Shown piece by piece: positions 27,401-36,899 of a stretch of DNA of 64,000 nucleotides. The notes beneath the pieces are model-generated. The model had not been told where the DNA came from. It saw only the letters and a program-made list of their open reading frames with translations, and made no database searches. Origin of the DNA: Cherax quadricarinatus (Eukaryota; Arthropoda; Malacostraca; Decapoda; Parastacidae); NCBI RefSeq assembly GCF_038502225.1, contig NC_091303.1, positions 30,994,414 to 31,058,413 of the forward strand, read 5' to 3'. Position 1 is the stretch's first letter. Each line of letters begins with the position of its first letter. The position numbers and the translations under genes are program-made.

Positions 27401-30400
27401 ACTAGTGAACTATTCACTACCGAGCAAGTCACAAGTGAACTAGTCACTAGTGAGCTAGTCACTAGTGAACTATTCACTGGTGAACTAGTCACTAGTGAAC
27501 TAGTCACTAGTGAACTAGTTCACTAGTGAACTAGTTACCATTGAACTAGTCACTAGTGATCTAGTCACCAATGAACTAGTCACTCGTTCACTGGTGAACT
27601 ATTCACTAGTGTGCTAGTCACTAGTGAACTATTCACTAGTGAACTAGTCACTAGTGAACTAGTGAACTATTCACTAGTGAACTAGTCACTAGTGAACTAG
27701 TCACAAGTGAACTAGTCACTAGTGAACTAGTTCACTAGTGAACTAGTCACCTGTGAACTAGTTCACTAGTAAACTAGTCACCGGTGAACTATTCACTAGT
27801 GAACTTCTTCACTAGTGAACTAGTCACCAGTGAACTAGTCACTAGTGAATTAGTTCACTAGTGAAGAAGTCACCAGTGAACTAGTCACTAGTGAACTAGT
27901 CACTAGTGAACTAGTCACTTGTGAACTAGTCACCAGTGAGACTAGTCACTAGTGAACTAGTTCACTAGTGAACTAGTCACCAGTGAACTAGTCACTAGTG
28001 AACTAGTTCACTAGTGAACTAGTCACCAGTGAACTAGTCGCCAGTGAACTAGTCACTAGTGAACTAGTTCACTAGTGAACTAGTCACCGGTGAACTAGTC
28101 ACTAGTGAACTAGTCGCCAGTGAACTAGTCACTAGTGAACTAGTTCACTAGTGAACTAGTCACCAGTGAACTAGTCACTAGTGAACTAGTCACTAGTGAA
28201 CTAGTCACTAGTGAACTAGTCACTAGTGAACTAGTCACTAGTGAACTAGTCACCAGTGAACTAGTCACTAGTGAACTAGTTCACTAGTGAACCAGTCACT
28301 AGTGAACTAGTCACTAGTGAATTAGTCACTACTGAGCTAGTCACTAGTGAACTAGTCACTAGTGAGCTAGTCACTAGTGAACTAGTCACTAGTGAGCTAG
28401 TCACTAGTGAACTAGTCACTAGTGAGCTAGTCACTACTGAACTAGTCACTACTGAACTAGCCGCTAGTGAACTAGTCACTAGTGAACTAGTCACTAGTGA
28501 ATTAGTCACTACTGAGCTAGTCACTAGTGAACTAGTCACTAGTGAGTTACTAGTAAACTAGTGAGCTAGTCACTAGTGAACTAGTCACTAGCGAGCTAGT
28601 CACTAGTGAGCTAGTCACTAGTGAACTAGTCGCTAGTGAGCTAGTCACTAGTGAACTAGTCACTAGTGAATTAGTCACTAGTGAGCTAGTCACTAGTGAA
28701 CTAGTCACTAATGAACTAGTCACTAGTGAACTAGCCGCTAGTGAACTAGTCACTAGTGAACTAGTCACTAGCTCACTAGTCACTAGTGAACTACTCGCTA
28801 GTGAGCTATTCACTAGTGAGCTAGTCACTAGTGAGCTAGTCACTAGTTCACTAGCCACTAGTGAACTAGTCACTTTTGAACCAGTCACTAGTGAACAAGT
28901 CCCTAGTGAGCTAGTCACTAGTTCACTAGCCGCTAGTGAACTAGTCACTAGTGAACCAGTCACTAGTGAACTAGTCAAAAGTGAGCTAGTTATTAATGAA
29001 CTAGTCACTAGTGAGCTAGTCACTAGTGAGCTAGCAGCTAGTGAACAAGTCACTAGTGAACTAGTCTCAAGTGAACTAGTCACTAGTGAGCGAGTCTCTA
29101 GTGAACTAGTAACTAGTGAGCTAGTCACTAGTGAGCTAGTCACTAGTGAGCTAGTCACTAGTGAACTTGTCACTAGTGAGCTAGTCACTAGTGAACTAGT
29201 CACTAGTGAATTAGTCACTAGTGAGCTAGTCACTAGTGAACTAGTCACTAATGAACTAGTCACTAGTGAACTAGCCGCTAGTGAATTAGTCACTAGTGAA
29301 CTAGTCACTAGCTCACTAGTCACTAGTGAACTAGTCGCTAGTGAGCTATTCACTAGTGAGCTAGTCACTAGTGAGCTAGTCACTAGTTCACTAGCCGCTA
29401 GTGAACTAGTCACTAGTGAACCAGTCACTAGTGAACTAGTCCCTAGTGAGCTAGTCACGAGTTCACTAGCCGCTAGTGAACTAGTCACTAGTGAACCAGT
29501 CACTAGTGAACTAGTCACAAGTGAGCTAGTTATTAATGAACTAGTCACTAGTGAGCTAGTCACTAGTGAGCTAGCAGCTAGTGAACAAGTCACTAGTGAA
29601 CTAGTCTCAAGTGAACTAGTCACTAGTGAGCTAGTCTCTAGTGAACTAGTCACTAGTGAGCTAGTCACTAGTGAACTAGTCACTAGTGAACTAATCACTA
29701 GTGAACTTGTCACTAGTGACCTAGTCACTAGTGAACTAGTCACTAGTGAGCTTGCCGCTAGTGAACTAGTCACTAGTGAACTAGTCACTAGTGAGCTTGT
29801 CACTAGTGAAATAGTCACTAGTGAGCTAGTCACTAGTGAACTAGTCACTAGTGAACTAGTCACTAGTGAACTAGTCAATAGTGAGCTAGTCACTAGTGAA
29901 CTAGTCACTAGTGAACTAGTCACTAGTGAGCTAGTCACTAGTGAACTAGTCACTAGTGAACTTGTCACTAGTGAGCTAGTCATTAGTGACCTAGTCACTA
30001 GTGACCTAGCCACTAGTGAACTAGACACTAGTGAACTAGTCACTAGCGAACTAGTCACTAGTTAACTAGTCACTAGTGAGCAAGTCACTAGTTCACTAGC
30101 CGCTAGTGAACTAGTCACTAGTGAGCTAGTCACTAGTAAACTAGTCACTAGTTAGCTAGTCACTAGTGAACTAATCACTTGTGAACTAGTCACTAGTGAG
30201 CTAGTCTCAAGTGAGCTAGTCACTAGTGAACTAGCAGCTAGTGAACTACTCACTAGTAAACTAGTCACTGGTAAACTAGTCACTAGTGTGCTAGTCACTA
30301 GTGAGCTACTCACTAGTCTACTAGCCGCTAGTGAACTAGTCACTAGTGAACTAGACACTAGTGAGCTAGTCACTAGTGAACTAGACACTAGTGAGCTAGT

Positions 30401-31177
30401 CACTAGTGAACTAGTCACTAGTGAGCTAGTCACTAGTGAACTAGTCACTAGTGAGCTAGTCACTAGTGAGCTAGTCACTAGTGAGCTGGTCACTAGTTCA
30501 CTAGCCGCTAGTGAACTAGTCACTAGTGAACTAGTCACTAGTGAACTACTCACTAGTGAACTTGTCACTAGTGAACTAGTGAACCAGTCACTAGTGAACT
30601 AGTCACTAGTGAGCTAGTCACTAGTGAACTAGTCACTATTGAGCTAGTCACTAGTGAGCTATTCACTAGTTCACCAGCCGCTAGTGAACTAGTCTCTAGT
30701 GAACTATTCACTAGTGAGCTAGTCACTAGTGAACTAGTCACTAGTGAGCTTGTCACTAGTTCACTAGCGAACTAGACACCAGTGAACTAGTCACTAGTGA
30801 GCTAGTCTTTAGAGAATTTGTCACTAGTAAGCTTGTCACTACTTCACTAGTGAACTAGTCACTAGTGAACTAGTCACTATTGAGCTAGTCACTAGTAAAC
30901 TAGTCACAAGTAAACTAGTCACTAGTGAACTTGTCACTAGCGAGCTAGTCACTAGTGAACTAGTCTCTAGTGAACTAGTCACTAGTGAGCTAGTCACTAG
31001 TAAACTAGTCACTAGTGAACTAGTCACTAGTGAACTAGTCATTAGCGAGCTAGTCACTAGTAAACTAGTCACTTGTGAACTAGTCACTAGTGAACTAGTC
31101 GCTAGTGAACTAGTCACTACTAAACTAGTCACTAGTGAACTAGTCACTAGTGAACTAGTCACTAGTGAACTAGTCAT
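21445..31177 (+). repeat. Distal super-repeat of 4.2-4.8 kb, three copies
   Basis: Corresponding landmarks lie at 21,445/26,122 (4,677), 21,684/26,361/30,568, 21,872/26,632/30,839 (4,760 then 4,207) and 23,502/28,276 (4,774). A single inserted G in an AGTGAGACTAG unit near 23,147 and 27,938 is shared by the first two copies, as are CTACCGAGCAAG units near 22,628 and 27,418. These shared private mutations show duplication of the whole block rather than parallel mutation. The third copy is shorter and more diverged. Confidence 0.78.
24125..30004 (+). repeat. 540-bp tandem duplications inside the distal super-repeats
   Basis: A block bearing GCCGCTAG, GAACCAG, a TTATTAATG unit, an AGCAGCTAG unit and an AGTCTCAAG unit in fixed order starts near 24,125 and again near 24,664 (offset 539). 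It recurs at 28,929 and 29,469 (offset 540). 540 bp is 36 units of 15. The one-base difference of the first pair fits a deleted base in a GAATTATCAC unit near 24,480. A fifth copy is the translocated segment at 9,755-10,255. Confidence 0.8.
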
Positions 31178-32579
31178 TACTGACCTAGTTCACTAGTGAA
31201 CTAGCCACCAGTGAACTAGTCACTAGTGAACTAGTCACCAGTGAACTAGTCGCTAGTTCACTAGTGAACTATTCACTAGTGAGCTAGTCACTCGTTCACT
31301 AGTGAACTAGTCACTAGTGAACTAGTCACTAGTGAACTAGTCACTAGTGAACTAGTCACCAGTGAACTAGTCACTAGTGAACTTGTCACTAGTGAACTAG
31401 TCACTAGTGAACTAGTCACTAGTGAACTAGTCGCTAGTTCACTAGTAAACTATTCACTAGTGAGCTAGTCACTCGTTCACTAGAGAACTAGTCACTAGTG
31501 AACTAGTCACTAGTGAACTAGTCACTAGTGAACTTGTCACCAGTGAACTAGTCACTAGTGAACTAGTGACCAGTGAACTAGTCACTAGTTCACTAGTGAA
31601 CTAGTCACTAGTGAGCTGGTCACTAGTGAACTATTCACTAGTGAACTAGTCACTAGTGAACTAGTCACTAGTGAACTAGTCACTAGTGAACTAGTTCACT
31701 AGTGAACTAGTCACCAATGAACTAGTCACTAGTTCACAAGTGAACTATTCACTAGTGAGCTCGTCACTAGTGAACTGTTCACTAGTGAACTAGTCACTAT
31801 TGAACTAGTCACTAGTGAACTAGTTCACTAGTGAACTAGTCACCAGTGAACTAGTCACTAGTGAACTAGTTCACTAGTGAACTAGTCACCAGTGAACTAG
31901 TCACTAGTGAACTAGTCACTAGTGAACTAGTCACTAGTGAACTAGTCACCAGTGAACTAGTCACTAGTGAACTAGTTCACTAGTGAACTAGTCACCAGTG
32001 AACTAGTTACAAGTGAACTAGTTCAATAGTGAACTAGTCACCAGTGAACTAGTCACCAGTGAACTAGTGACTAGTGAACTAGTTCACTAGTGAACTAGTC
32101 ACCAGTGAACTAGTGACTAGTGAACTAGTTCACTAGTGAACTAGTTCACTAGTGAACTAGTTCACTAGTGAACTAGTTCACTAGTGAACTAGTTACCAGT
32201 GCACTAGTCGCTAGTGAACTAGTCACTAGTGAACTAGTCACTAGTGAACTAGTCACTAGTGAACTATTCACCAGTGAACTAGTCACTTGTGAACTAGTCA
32301 CCAGTGAACTAGTTCACTAGTGAACTAGTCACTAGTGAACTAGTCACTAGTGAACTAGTCACTAGTGAACTAGTCACTAGTGAACTAGTCTCTAGTGAAC
32401 TATTCACCAGTGAACTAGTCACTAGTGAACTAGTCACTAGTGAACTAGTCACTAGTGAACTAGTCACTAGCAAACTAGTCAACAGTGAACTAGTCACTAG
32501 TGAACTAGTCACTAGTGAAATAGTCACTAGTGAACTATTCACAAGTGAACTAGTCACTAGTGAACTATTCACTAGTTAA

Positions 32580-33220
32580 CTAGTCACTAGTGACTAGTGA
32601 ACTAGTGATCTAGTCACTAGTGAACTAGCCACTAGCGAACTAGTGAACTAGTCACTAGTGAACTAGTGAACTAGTCACTAGTGAACTAGTCTCTAGTGAA
32701 CTAGTCACTAGTGAACTAGTGAACTAGTGATCTAGTCACTAGTGAACTATTCACAAGTGAACTAGTCACTAGTGACTAGTTCACTAGTGAACTAGTGACT
32801 AGTGAACTAGTCACTGGTGAACTAGTCACTAGTGAACTAGTGAACTAGTGATCTAGTCACTAGTGAACTAGTCACTAGTGAACTAGTGAACTAGTCATTA
32901 GTGAACTAGTGAACTAGTCACTAGTGAACTAGTGAACTAGTCACTAGTGAACTAGTGAACTTTTCACTAGTGAACTAGTCACTAGTGAACTAGTGAACTA
33001 GTCACTAGTGAACTAGTCACTAGTGAACTAGTGAACTAGTCACTAGTGAACTAGTCACTAGTGAACTAGTGAACTAGTCACTAGTGAACTAGTGAACTAG
33101 TCACTAGTGAACTGGTGAACTAGTCACTAGTGAACTAGTGAACTAGTCACTAGTGAACTAGTCACTAGTGAACTAGTGAACTAGTCACTAGTGATCTAGT
33201 CACTAGTGAACTAGTGAACT
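32580..33220 (+). repeat. Right edge of the satellite with a 23-bp spacing pattern
   Basis: In the last 640 bp the hexamer spacers change from alternating C/GA to mostly GA, GA, C. This gives 23-bp (8+8+7) and 38-bp units, seen clearly at 32,880-33,180. GTGATCTAG variants recur here. The array then ends in GAACTGATTTTT. This is the expected place for the least homogenised units, and the rhythm is consistently different from the rest of the array. Confidence 0.8.
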
Positions 33221-33290
33221 GATTTTTATTTTTTTATGTTTATCAGGACCTGATTTAGACCCTGGAGGGCCCAGGGCCCCCCCCTCCTGC

Positions 33291-33403
33291 ACACCCTGGT
33301 CACCCTGGTCACCCTGGTCACCCTAGTCACCCTGGTCACCCTGGTCACCGTGGTCACCCTGGTCACCCTGGCCACCCTGGTCACCCTTGTCTCACTGGTC
33401 ACC
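33291..33403 (+). repeat. 9-bp minisatellite CACCCTGGT
   Basis: About twelve copies of CACCCTGGT lie in tandem with a few variants (CACCCTAGT, CACCGTGGT, CACCCTTGT). They lie inside the left part of the hAT-like element. They are unrelated in sequence to the 15-bp satellite apart from a shared GTCACC string. Confidence 0.85.
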
Positions 33404-33468
33404 TATGACCTCATTCTCTGGTTATTTACCTCTAAACTGACGCTAACCAAAAATAGTTAAGTTATTCG

Positions 33469-33573
33469 GTGGGGGTAGGGGGTTAGGGGTGGGGGTGGAG
33501 GGGTGGGGGTGGAGGGGTGGGGGTTGTGGGTGAGGTTGGGGGTGTTGGTGGGGGGTGGTTGTGGGGGGTCACC
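33469..33573 (+). other. G-rich tract with G-quadruplex potential
   Basis: The plus strand carries many runs of 3-6 G separated by 1-4 nt (GGGGGT, GGGGTGG and similar) over about 100 bp. This fits the G-quadruplex pattern repeatedly. It lies between the 9-bp minisatellite and the LINE fragment within the hAT-like element. Function is unknown. Confidence 0.7.
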
Positions 33574-33574
33574 C

Positions 33575-34795
33575 ATTCTTTCTATTTTCTGATGCTGTTC
33601 ATACAAAATGCGTGCTAAAGGAATAACAGGAAAAGTCTGTCGATTGATCTATAATTTCCTCACTAACAGAACACAGAGAGTAGTCGTCAACAGAGTAAAG
33701 TCCGAGGCAGCTACGGTGAAAAGCTCTGTTCCACAAGGCACAGTACTCGCTCCCATCTTGTTCCTTATCCTCATATCCGACATAGACAAGGATGTCAGCC
33801 ACAGCACCGTGTCTTCCTTTGCAGATGACACCCGAATCTGCATGACAGTGTCTTCCATTGCAGACACTGCAAGGCTCCAGGCGGACATCAGCCAAATCTT
33901 TCAGTGGGCTGCAGAAAACAATATGAAGTTCAACGATGAGAAATTTCAATTACTCAGATATGGTAAACACGAGGAAATTAAATCTTCATCAGAGTACAAA
34001 ACAAATTCTGGCCACAAAATAGAGCGAAACACCAACGTCAAAGACCTGGGAGTGATCATGTCGGAGGATCTCACCTTCAAGGACCATAACATTGTATGGA
34101 TCGCATCTGCTAGAAAAATGACAGGATGGATAATGAGAACCTTCAAAACGAGGGATGCCAAGCCCATGATGACACTCTTCAGGTCACTTGTTCTATCTAG
34201 GCTGGAATATTGCTGCACACTAACAGCACCTTTCAAGGCAGGTGAAATTGCTGACCTAGAAAATGTACAGAGAACTTTCACAGCGCACATAACGGAGATA
34301 AAACACCTCAATTACTGGGAGCGCTTGAGGTTCCTAAACCTGTATTCCCTGGAACGCAGGCGGGAGAGATACATGATTATATATACCTGGAAAATCCTAG
34401 AGGGACTAGTACCGAACTTGCACACGAAAATCACTCACTACGAAAGCAAAAGACTTGGCAGACGATGCACCATCCCCCCAATGAAAAGCAGGGGTGTCAC
34501 TAGCACGTTAAGAGACCATACAATAATTGTCAGGGGCCCGAGACTGTTCAACTGCCTCCCAGCACACATAAGGGGGATTACCAACAGACCCCTGGCAGTC
34601 TTCAAGCTGGCACTGGACAAGCACCTAAAGTCGGTACCTGACCAGCCGGGCTGTGGCTCGTACGTTGGTTTGCGTGCAGCCAGCAGTAACAGCCTCTTTG
34701 ATCAGGCTCTGATCCACCAGGAGGCCTGGTCACAGACCGGACCGCGGGGGCATTGACCCCCGGAACTCTCTCCAGGTAAACTCCAGGTAAACACC
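33575..34795 (+). mobile_element. LINE family B, 5'-truncated CR1/Jockey-like copy
   Basis: This is the 3' part of a non-LTR retrotransposon: reverse transcriptase from about motif A to the C terminus, then a short 3' end with the doubled string CCAGGTAAACT. Upstream endonuclease and ORF1 are absent, as expected for 5' truncation during target-primed reverse transcription. It lies inside the hAT-like element. The same 3' end appears inverted at 54,878-54,954, confirming it as a repeat family. I see no clear target duplication. Confidence 0.8.
33608..34756 (+). pseudogene. LINE-B reverse transcriptase fragment, 382 codons
   Basis: The open frame starts with RAKGITGKV, which follows motif A in related elements. 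It then has motif B SSVPQGTVLAP (residues 39-49) and motif C FADD (71-74), the catalytic aspartate pair. The conserved LYSLERRR thumb and C-terminal block lies around residue 245, and the tail ends near IHQEAW. Bases just upstream (33,578-33,607) look like the motif A region in another frame, so a small frameshift separates the first catalytic aspartate from this frame. No endonuclease is present. The product would make cDNA from LINE RNA in an intact element; this copy cannot be autonomous. It is one of the longer undamaged frames in the window, suggesting moderate age. Confidence 0.82.
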
Positions 34796-34942
34796 TTATT
34801 TGTTGATTAATTTTTTTAATTAAACATTTTTTTTATTTCAATTTGTTATAAAGGTAGTTCTTCGTCTCGGGGCCCGTCTGGCAAGGGGGCCCGGGGCAGT
34901 TGCCCCCCTTTGCCCTCATATAAATCCGGCCCTGGTGTTTAT

Positions 34943-35377
34943 TCGCATTAAAAGAGTTTGTTTTACTTTAGTAAGACCTAAACACTCATACCCTTCATAC
35001 TGTTATTTATTTAGGCAGTTTAGAGCAAGGACCAGTAGGCCTCCGGCAGTGCTCCCTTTTCTTCTGTACAATTTGCTTACTAATGGTATCTAATATTCTT
35101 GTGAATGAATTTAACTTTGAAGTTCAATGATCTCGTTGCACGATGTCATTAACTCTCATACAGTGTCCGTCGGTTACATAGCTTGGATCAGTAGGCTCAC
35201 TCGAGTCAGTGTTGAAAATTAAACACGAGTGCCACCTCACCAAGGAACCTATAAAATTTGTTGCATTTATTCCTCTGTCTTTTGTATCACTGATGAAGTG
35301 TCTATACACCCACGAAAACACTCAGATATTACCGGGATACCTCAGGGATATGTTTAAAAGACAATATTATCAAAAAT
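34943..35377. other. Spacer with a LINE-D 3'-end fragment
   Basis: No gene is seen. Around 35,023-35,070 the string GGACCAGTAGGCCT and what follows match the 3' end of LINE-D (38,528-38,570), so a very short LINE-D tail lies here. The rest is unrecognised, apart from a weak hammerhead-like string near 35,290. Confidence 0.5.
35290..35317 (+). other. Weak hammerhead-ribozyme-like core
   Basis: CTGATGA (35,290-35,296) is followed by a possible short stem (GTG/CAC) and GAAA (35,314-35,317), the conserved order of a hammerhead core. The stem is short, the loop long and no convincing cleavage-site pairing follows. It may be a degenerate end of a Penelope-like element like the one at 53.9 kb, or chance. 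Confidence 0.2.
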
Positions 35378-35612
35378 AATAATATCTTTATTTTACTACA
35401 AGTACATGTACATGGTATACAGTCCTAGCTGACATTAATGACATACTACTATATAGAAAGCCCCTTGTTATGCTGAGCATTTCGGGCAAATTAGGTCAGT
35501 GTTCCAGGATGCGACCCACACCAGTCCACTAACGCCCGAGTACTCATTTTACTGATGGGGAACATAGACAACAGGTGTAAAGAAACACGCCCAATGTTTC
35601 TACTCTGGCTGG
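35378..35612 (-). mobile_element. tRNA-derived SINE, truncated copy
   Basis: About 235 bp match the fuller SINE at 54,374-54,661 in the same minus orientation. Shared strings include ACAAGTACATGTAC, ACAGTCCTAGCTGACAT and GGATGCGACCCACACC. The tail end with AT-rich AATATCTTTATT lies at the left. The copy stops immediately before the position where the tRNA-like B box should be, and LINE-D sequence begins there. The head was therefore lost or replaced. Confidence 0.8.
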
Positions 35613-35614
35613 GC

Positions 35615-36350
35615 AAATAAACTGTTCAACAAACAAAGAGAGATAGTAGAGGGCAACGAGTTACTAGCTCCCTTAATTAAGGTTTACTATACAAATAGTA
35701 GGAATCTAAGAAATAAGATAGATGAGCTAAGATTACTTGCAAGTGCAGGTAATATAGGTATTATTGCTGTAACGGAGACCTGGTTCAACTTGAAAGATAG
35801 AGAAATGGCTTCTGAATGCAACATACAGGGTTATAAACTATTCCACACTGATAGGGTCAACAGGAAGGGTGGTGGAGTGGCGATGTATGTCAGAGATAAT
35901 TTAAATTGTTGTTAGACAAGATATAAGATTAGAAACATCGGACACAGACTCTGTATCCGATGAAAAAAATAATTTTGGGTGTGATTTATAGGCCCCCAAA
36001 CCTTGATAGGGAGTGTGGTAGGCTGCTATGGAGCAAAATTCATAAGGCATCTAGATATGAAAATATTATGTTAATGGGAGATTTTAACTTTAGACAAATT
36101 TATTGGAACAATTTGACAGGAAATCTTGAGTCTAGTGACTTTCTTGATACGGTTCAGGATTGTTTTTTAAACAGTTTGTAACAGAACCAACTAGAGGAAA
36201 CAATATGCTTGACTTGGTTCTTGCCAACAAAGGATCACTAATTAATAATCTTGAGGTTAATGTTGAGCTTGGGGAAAGTGATCACAAATCACTTAGTTTC
36301 AACATATCATGGAATTACCTAGATAACTGCAATTAAGTCTCTGTCCCAGA
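35615..36350 (+). pseudogene. LINE-D endonuclease remnant
   Basis: Translation in two or three frames gives the expected order of an exonuclease-endonuclease-phosphatase fold: KVYYTNSRNLRNKIDELR, IIAVTETWF with the catalytic glutamate, GGGVAMYVRDNL, then VIYRPPN, MGDFNF and LDLVLANKG followed by GESDHKSL, which carries the catalytic Asp-His pair. A stop at 35,913 and a frameshift before 35,960 break it, and another stop follows at 36,181. In an intact element this domain nicks target DNA to prime reverse transcription. Codon content is AT-rich, unlike the LINE-A copies, which fits an older or different family. Confidence 0.8.
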
Positions 36351-36899
36351 TTTCCACTTATGGGACTGAGAAATTACCTGGGTGGGCGAAATTGGGATGA
36401 CATTACTATGGGTCAGGTAGGTAGGGTTGGTTGCCAATATGACATATTTCAGAGCATAGTGCTAGCAGCCTAGACGACTTTTGTCCCAAGTAGGGAAATT
36501 AGATCTAACAAAAGTGATCCTAAATGGATTAACAATAGATGAAAACATTTCATTGGTCAAATGAGAGGTATATATTGGCGTATCAAAAGAGAGGATGGGC
36601 AGTTAAGATATCAATATATTCAATTAAAGAGAGAAATTAAAAAAAAAGAATAAGAACAGCAAAAAGGGATTGAGGGTAAAATCGCAAGGGATTCGAAGAC
36701 TAACCCAAAAGGGTTCTTTCAGGTATACAGAAGTAAGATTAGGGACAAGATAGGTCCACTTCAGAGTAACTCAGGTCAGATCACTGACAGTGATAAGGAA
36801 ATGTGTGTGAACTTATCAATACCTACTTCCTCTCAGTTTTTACTCAGGAAGATACTAGCGAAATTCTAGAAATAATAAATTATGTACAACAGAACGATA

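Larger units (their letters stand above)
2825..30756 (+). repeat. Higher-order repeat of about 1.9 kb within the satellite
   Basis: A diagnostic block, in which a GAACTAGTGAACCAG junction is followed by the same ordered run of variant units including a GTTCACCAGCC unit, begins near 2,825, 4,670, 6,613, 8,549, 10,955, 12,492, 14,419, 16,367, 18,248, 19,576, 21,684, 26,361 and 30,568. Successive spacings are 1845, 1943, 1936, 2406, 1537, 1927, 1948, 1881, 1328, 2108, 4677 and 4207 bp. A regular period near 1.9 kb therefore dominates the first 18 kb and longer or irregular spacings follow. Each repeat has a domain of pure 15-nt units rich in GAGCTAG and a domain rich in 16-nt TTC units, where open frames break. 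Confidence 0.85.
927..33220 (+). repeat. 32.3-kb satellite of a 15-bp unit made of ACTAGT palindromes
   Basis: The array is continuous for about 32.3 kb, roughly 2,100 units, with no unrelated insert visible. The basic unit is CTAGTCACTAGTGAA. It is two self-complementary ACTAGT hexamers (SpeI sites) separated alternately by C and GA, so hexamers repeat at 7 and 8 nt. A 16-nt variant uses TC instead of C, creating the 12-bp palindrome TTCACTAGTGAA. Frequent unit variants include GAGCTAG, CACCAGT, GCCGCTAG, GACACTAG, CTATTCAC and GAACCAG, and these recur in fixed order at longer periods. Because 15 is a multiple of 3, one frame on each strand stays open wherever 15-nt units are pure. That frame encodes VTSEL repeats on the plus strand and SLVTS repeats on the minus strand, giving meaningless open frames of up to 502 codons. 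I do not recognise this satellite as a named family. Confidence 0.97.
33244..34934. mobile_element. hAT-like DNA transposon, non-autonomous, with 8-bp target duplication
   Basis: The left end begins CAGGACCTGATTTA. The reverse complement of the right end begins CAGGGCCGGATTTA and continues with similar G- and C-run blocks, so the two ends form imperfect terminal inverted repeats of CAGG...CCTG type. They are flanked by ATGTTTAT (33,236-33,243) and GTGTTTAT (34,935-34,942), an 8-bp duplication with one mismatch, which is the hAT superfamily's usual length. No transposase is present. The interior holds a 9-bp minisatellite, a G-rich tract and a truncated LINE that probably inserted later. The insertion lies only about 15 bp beyond the end of the satellite. 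The superfamily call rests on end sequence and duplication length only. Confidence 0.7.

Noticed and set aside
28550..30058. 502-codon minus-strand frame of SLVTS pentapeptides, and the many shorter ones between 2,039 and 32,572
   Set aside because: They are produced by a 15-nt repeat whose period is a multiple of 3; starts fall on random CAT variants and there is no promoter, signal peptide or other domain.
30288..30602. Plus-strand frame of VTSEL repeats
   Set aside because: Same satellite read on the other strand; not a gene.
927..33220. CRISPR array
   Set aside because: There are no spacers of unique sequence; units are 15 bp and contiguous, and the context is animal transposons.
927..33220. 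Telomeric repeat
   Set aside because: The unit is unrelated to the TTAGG or TTAGGG types and is internal in the window.
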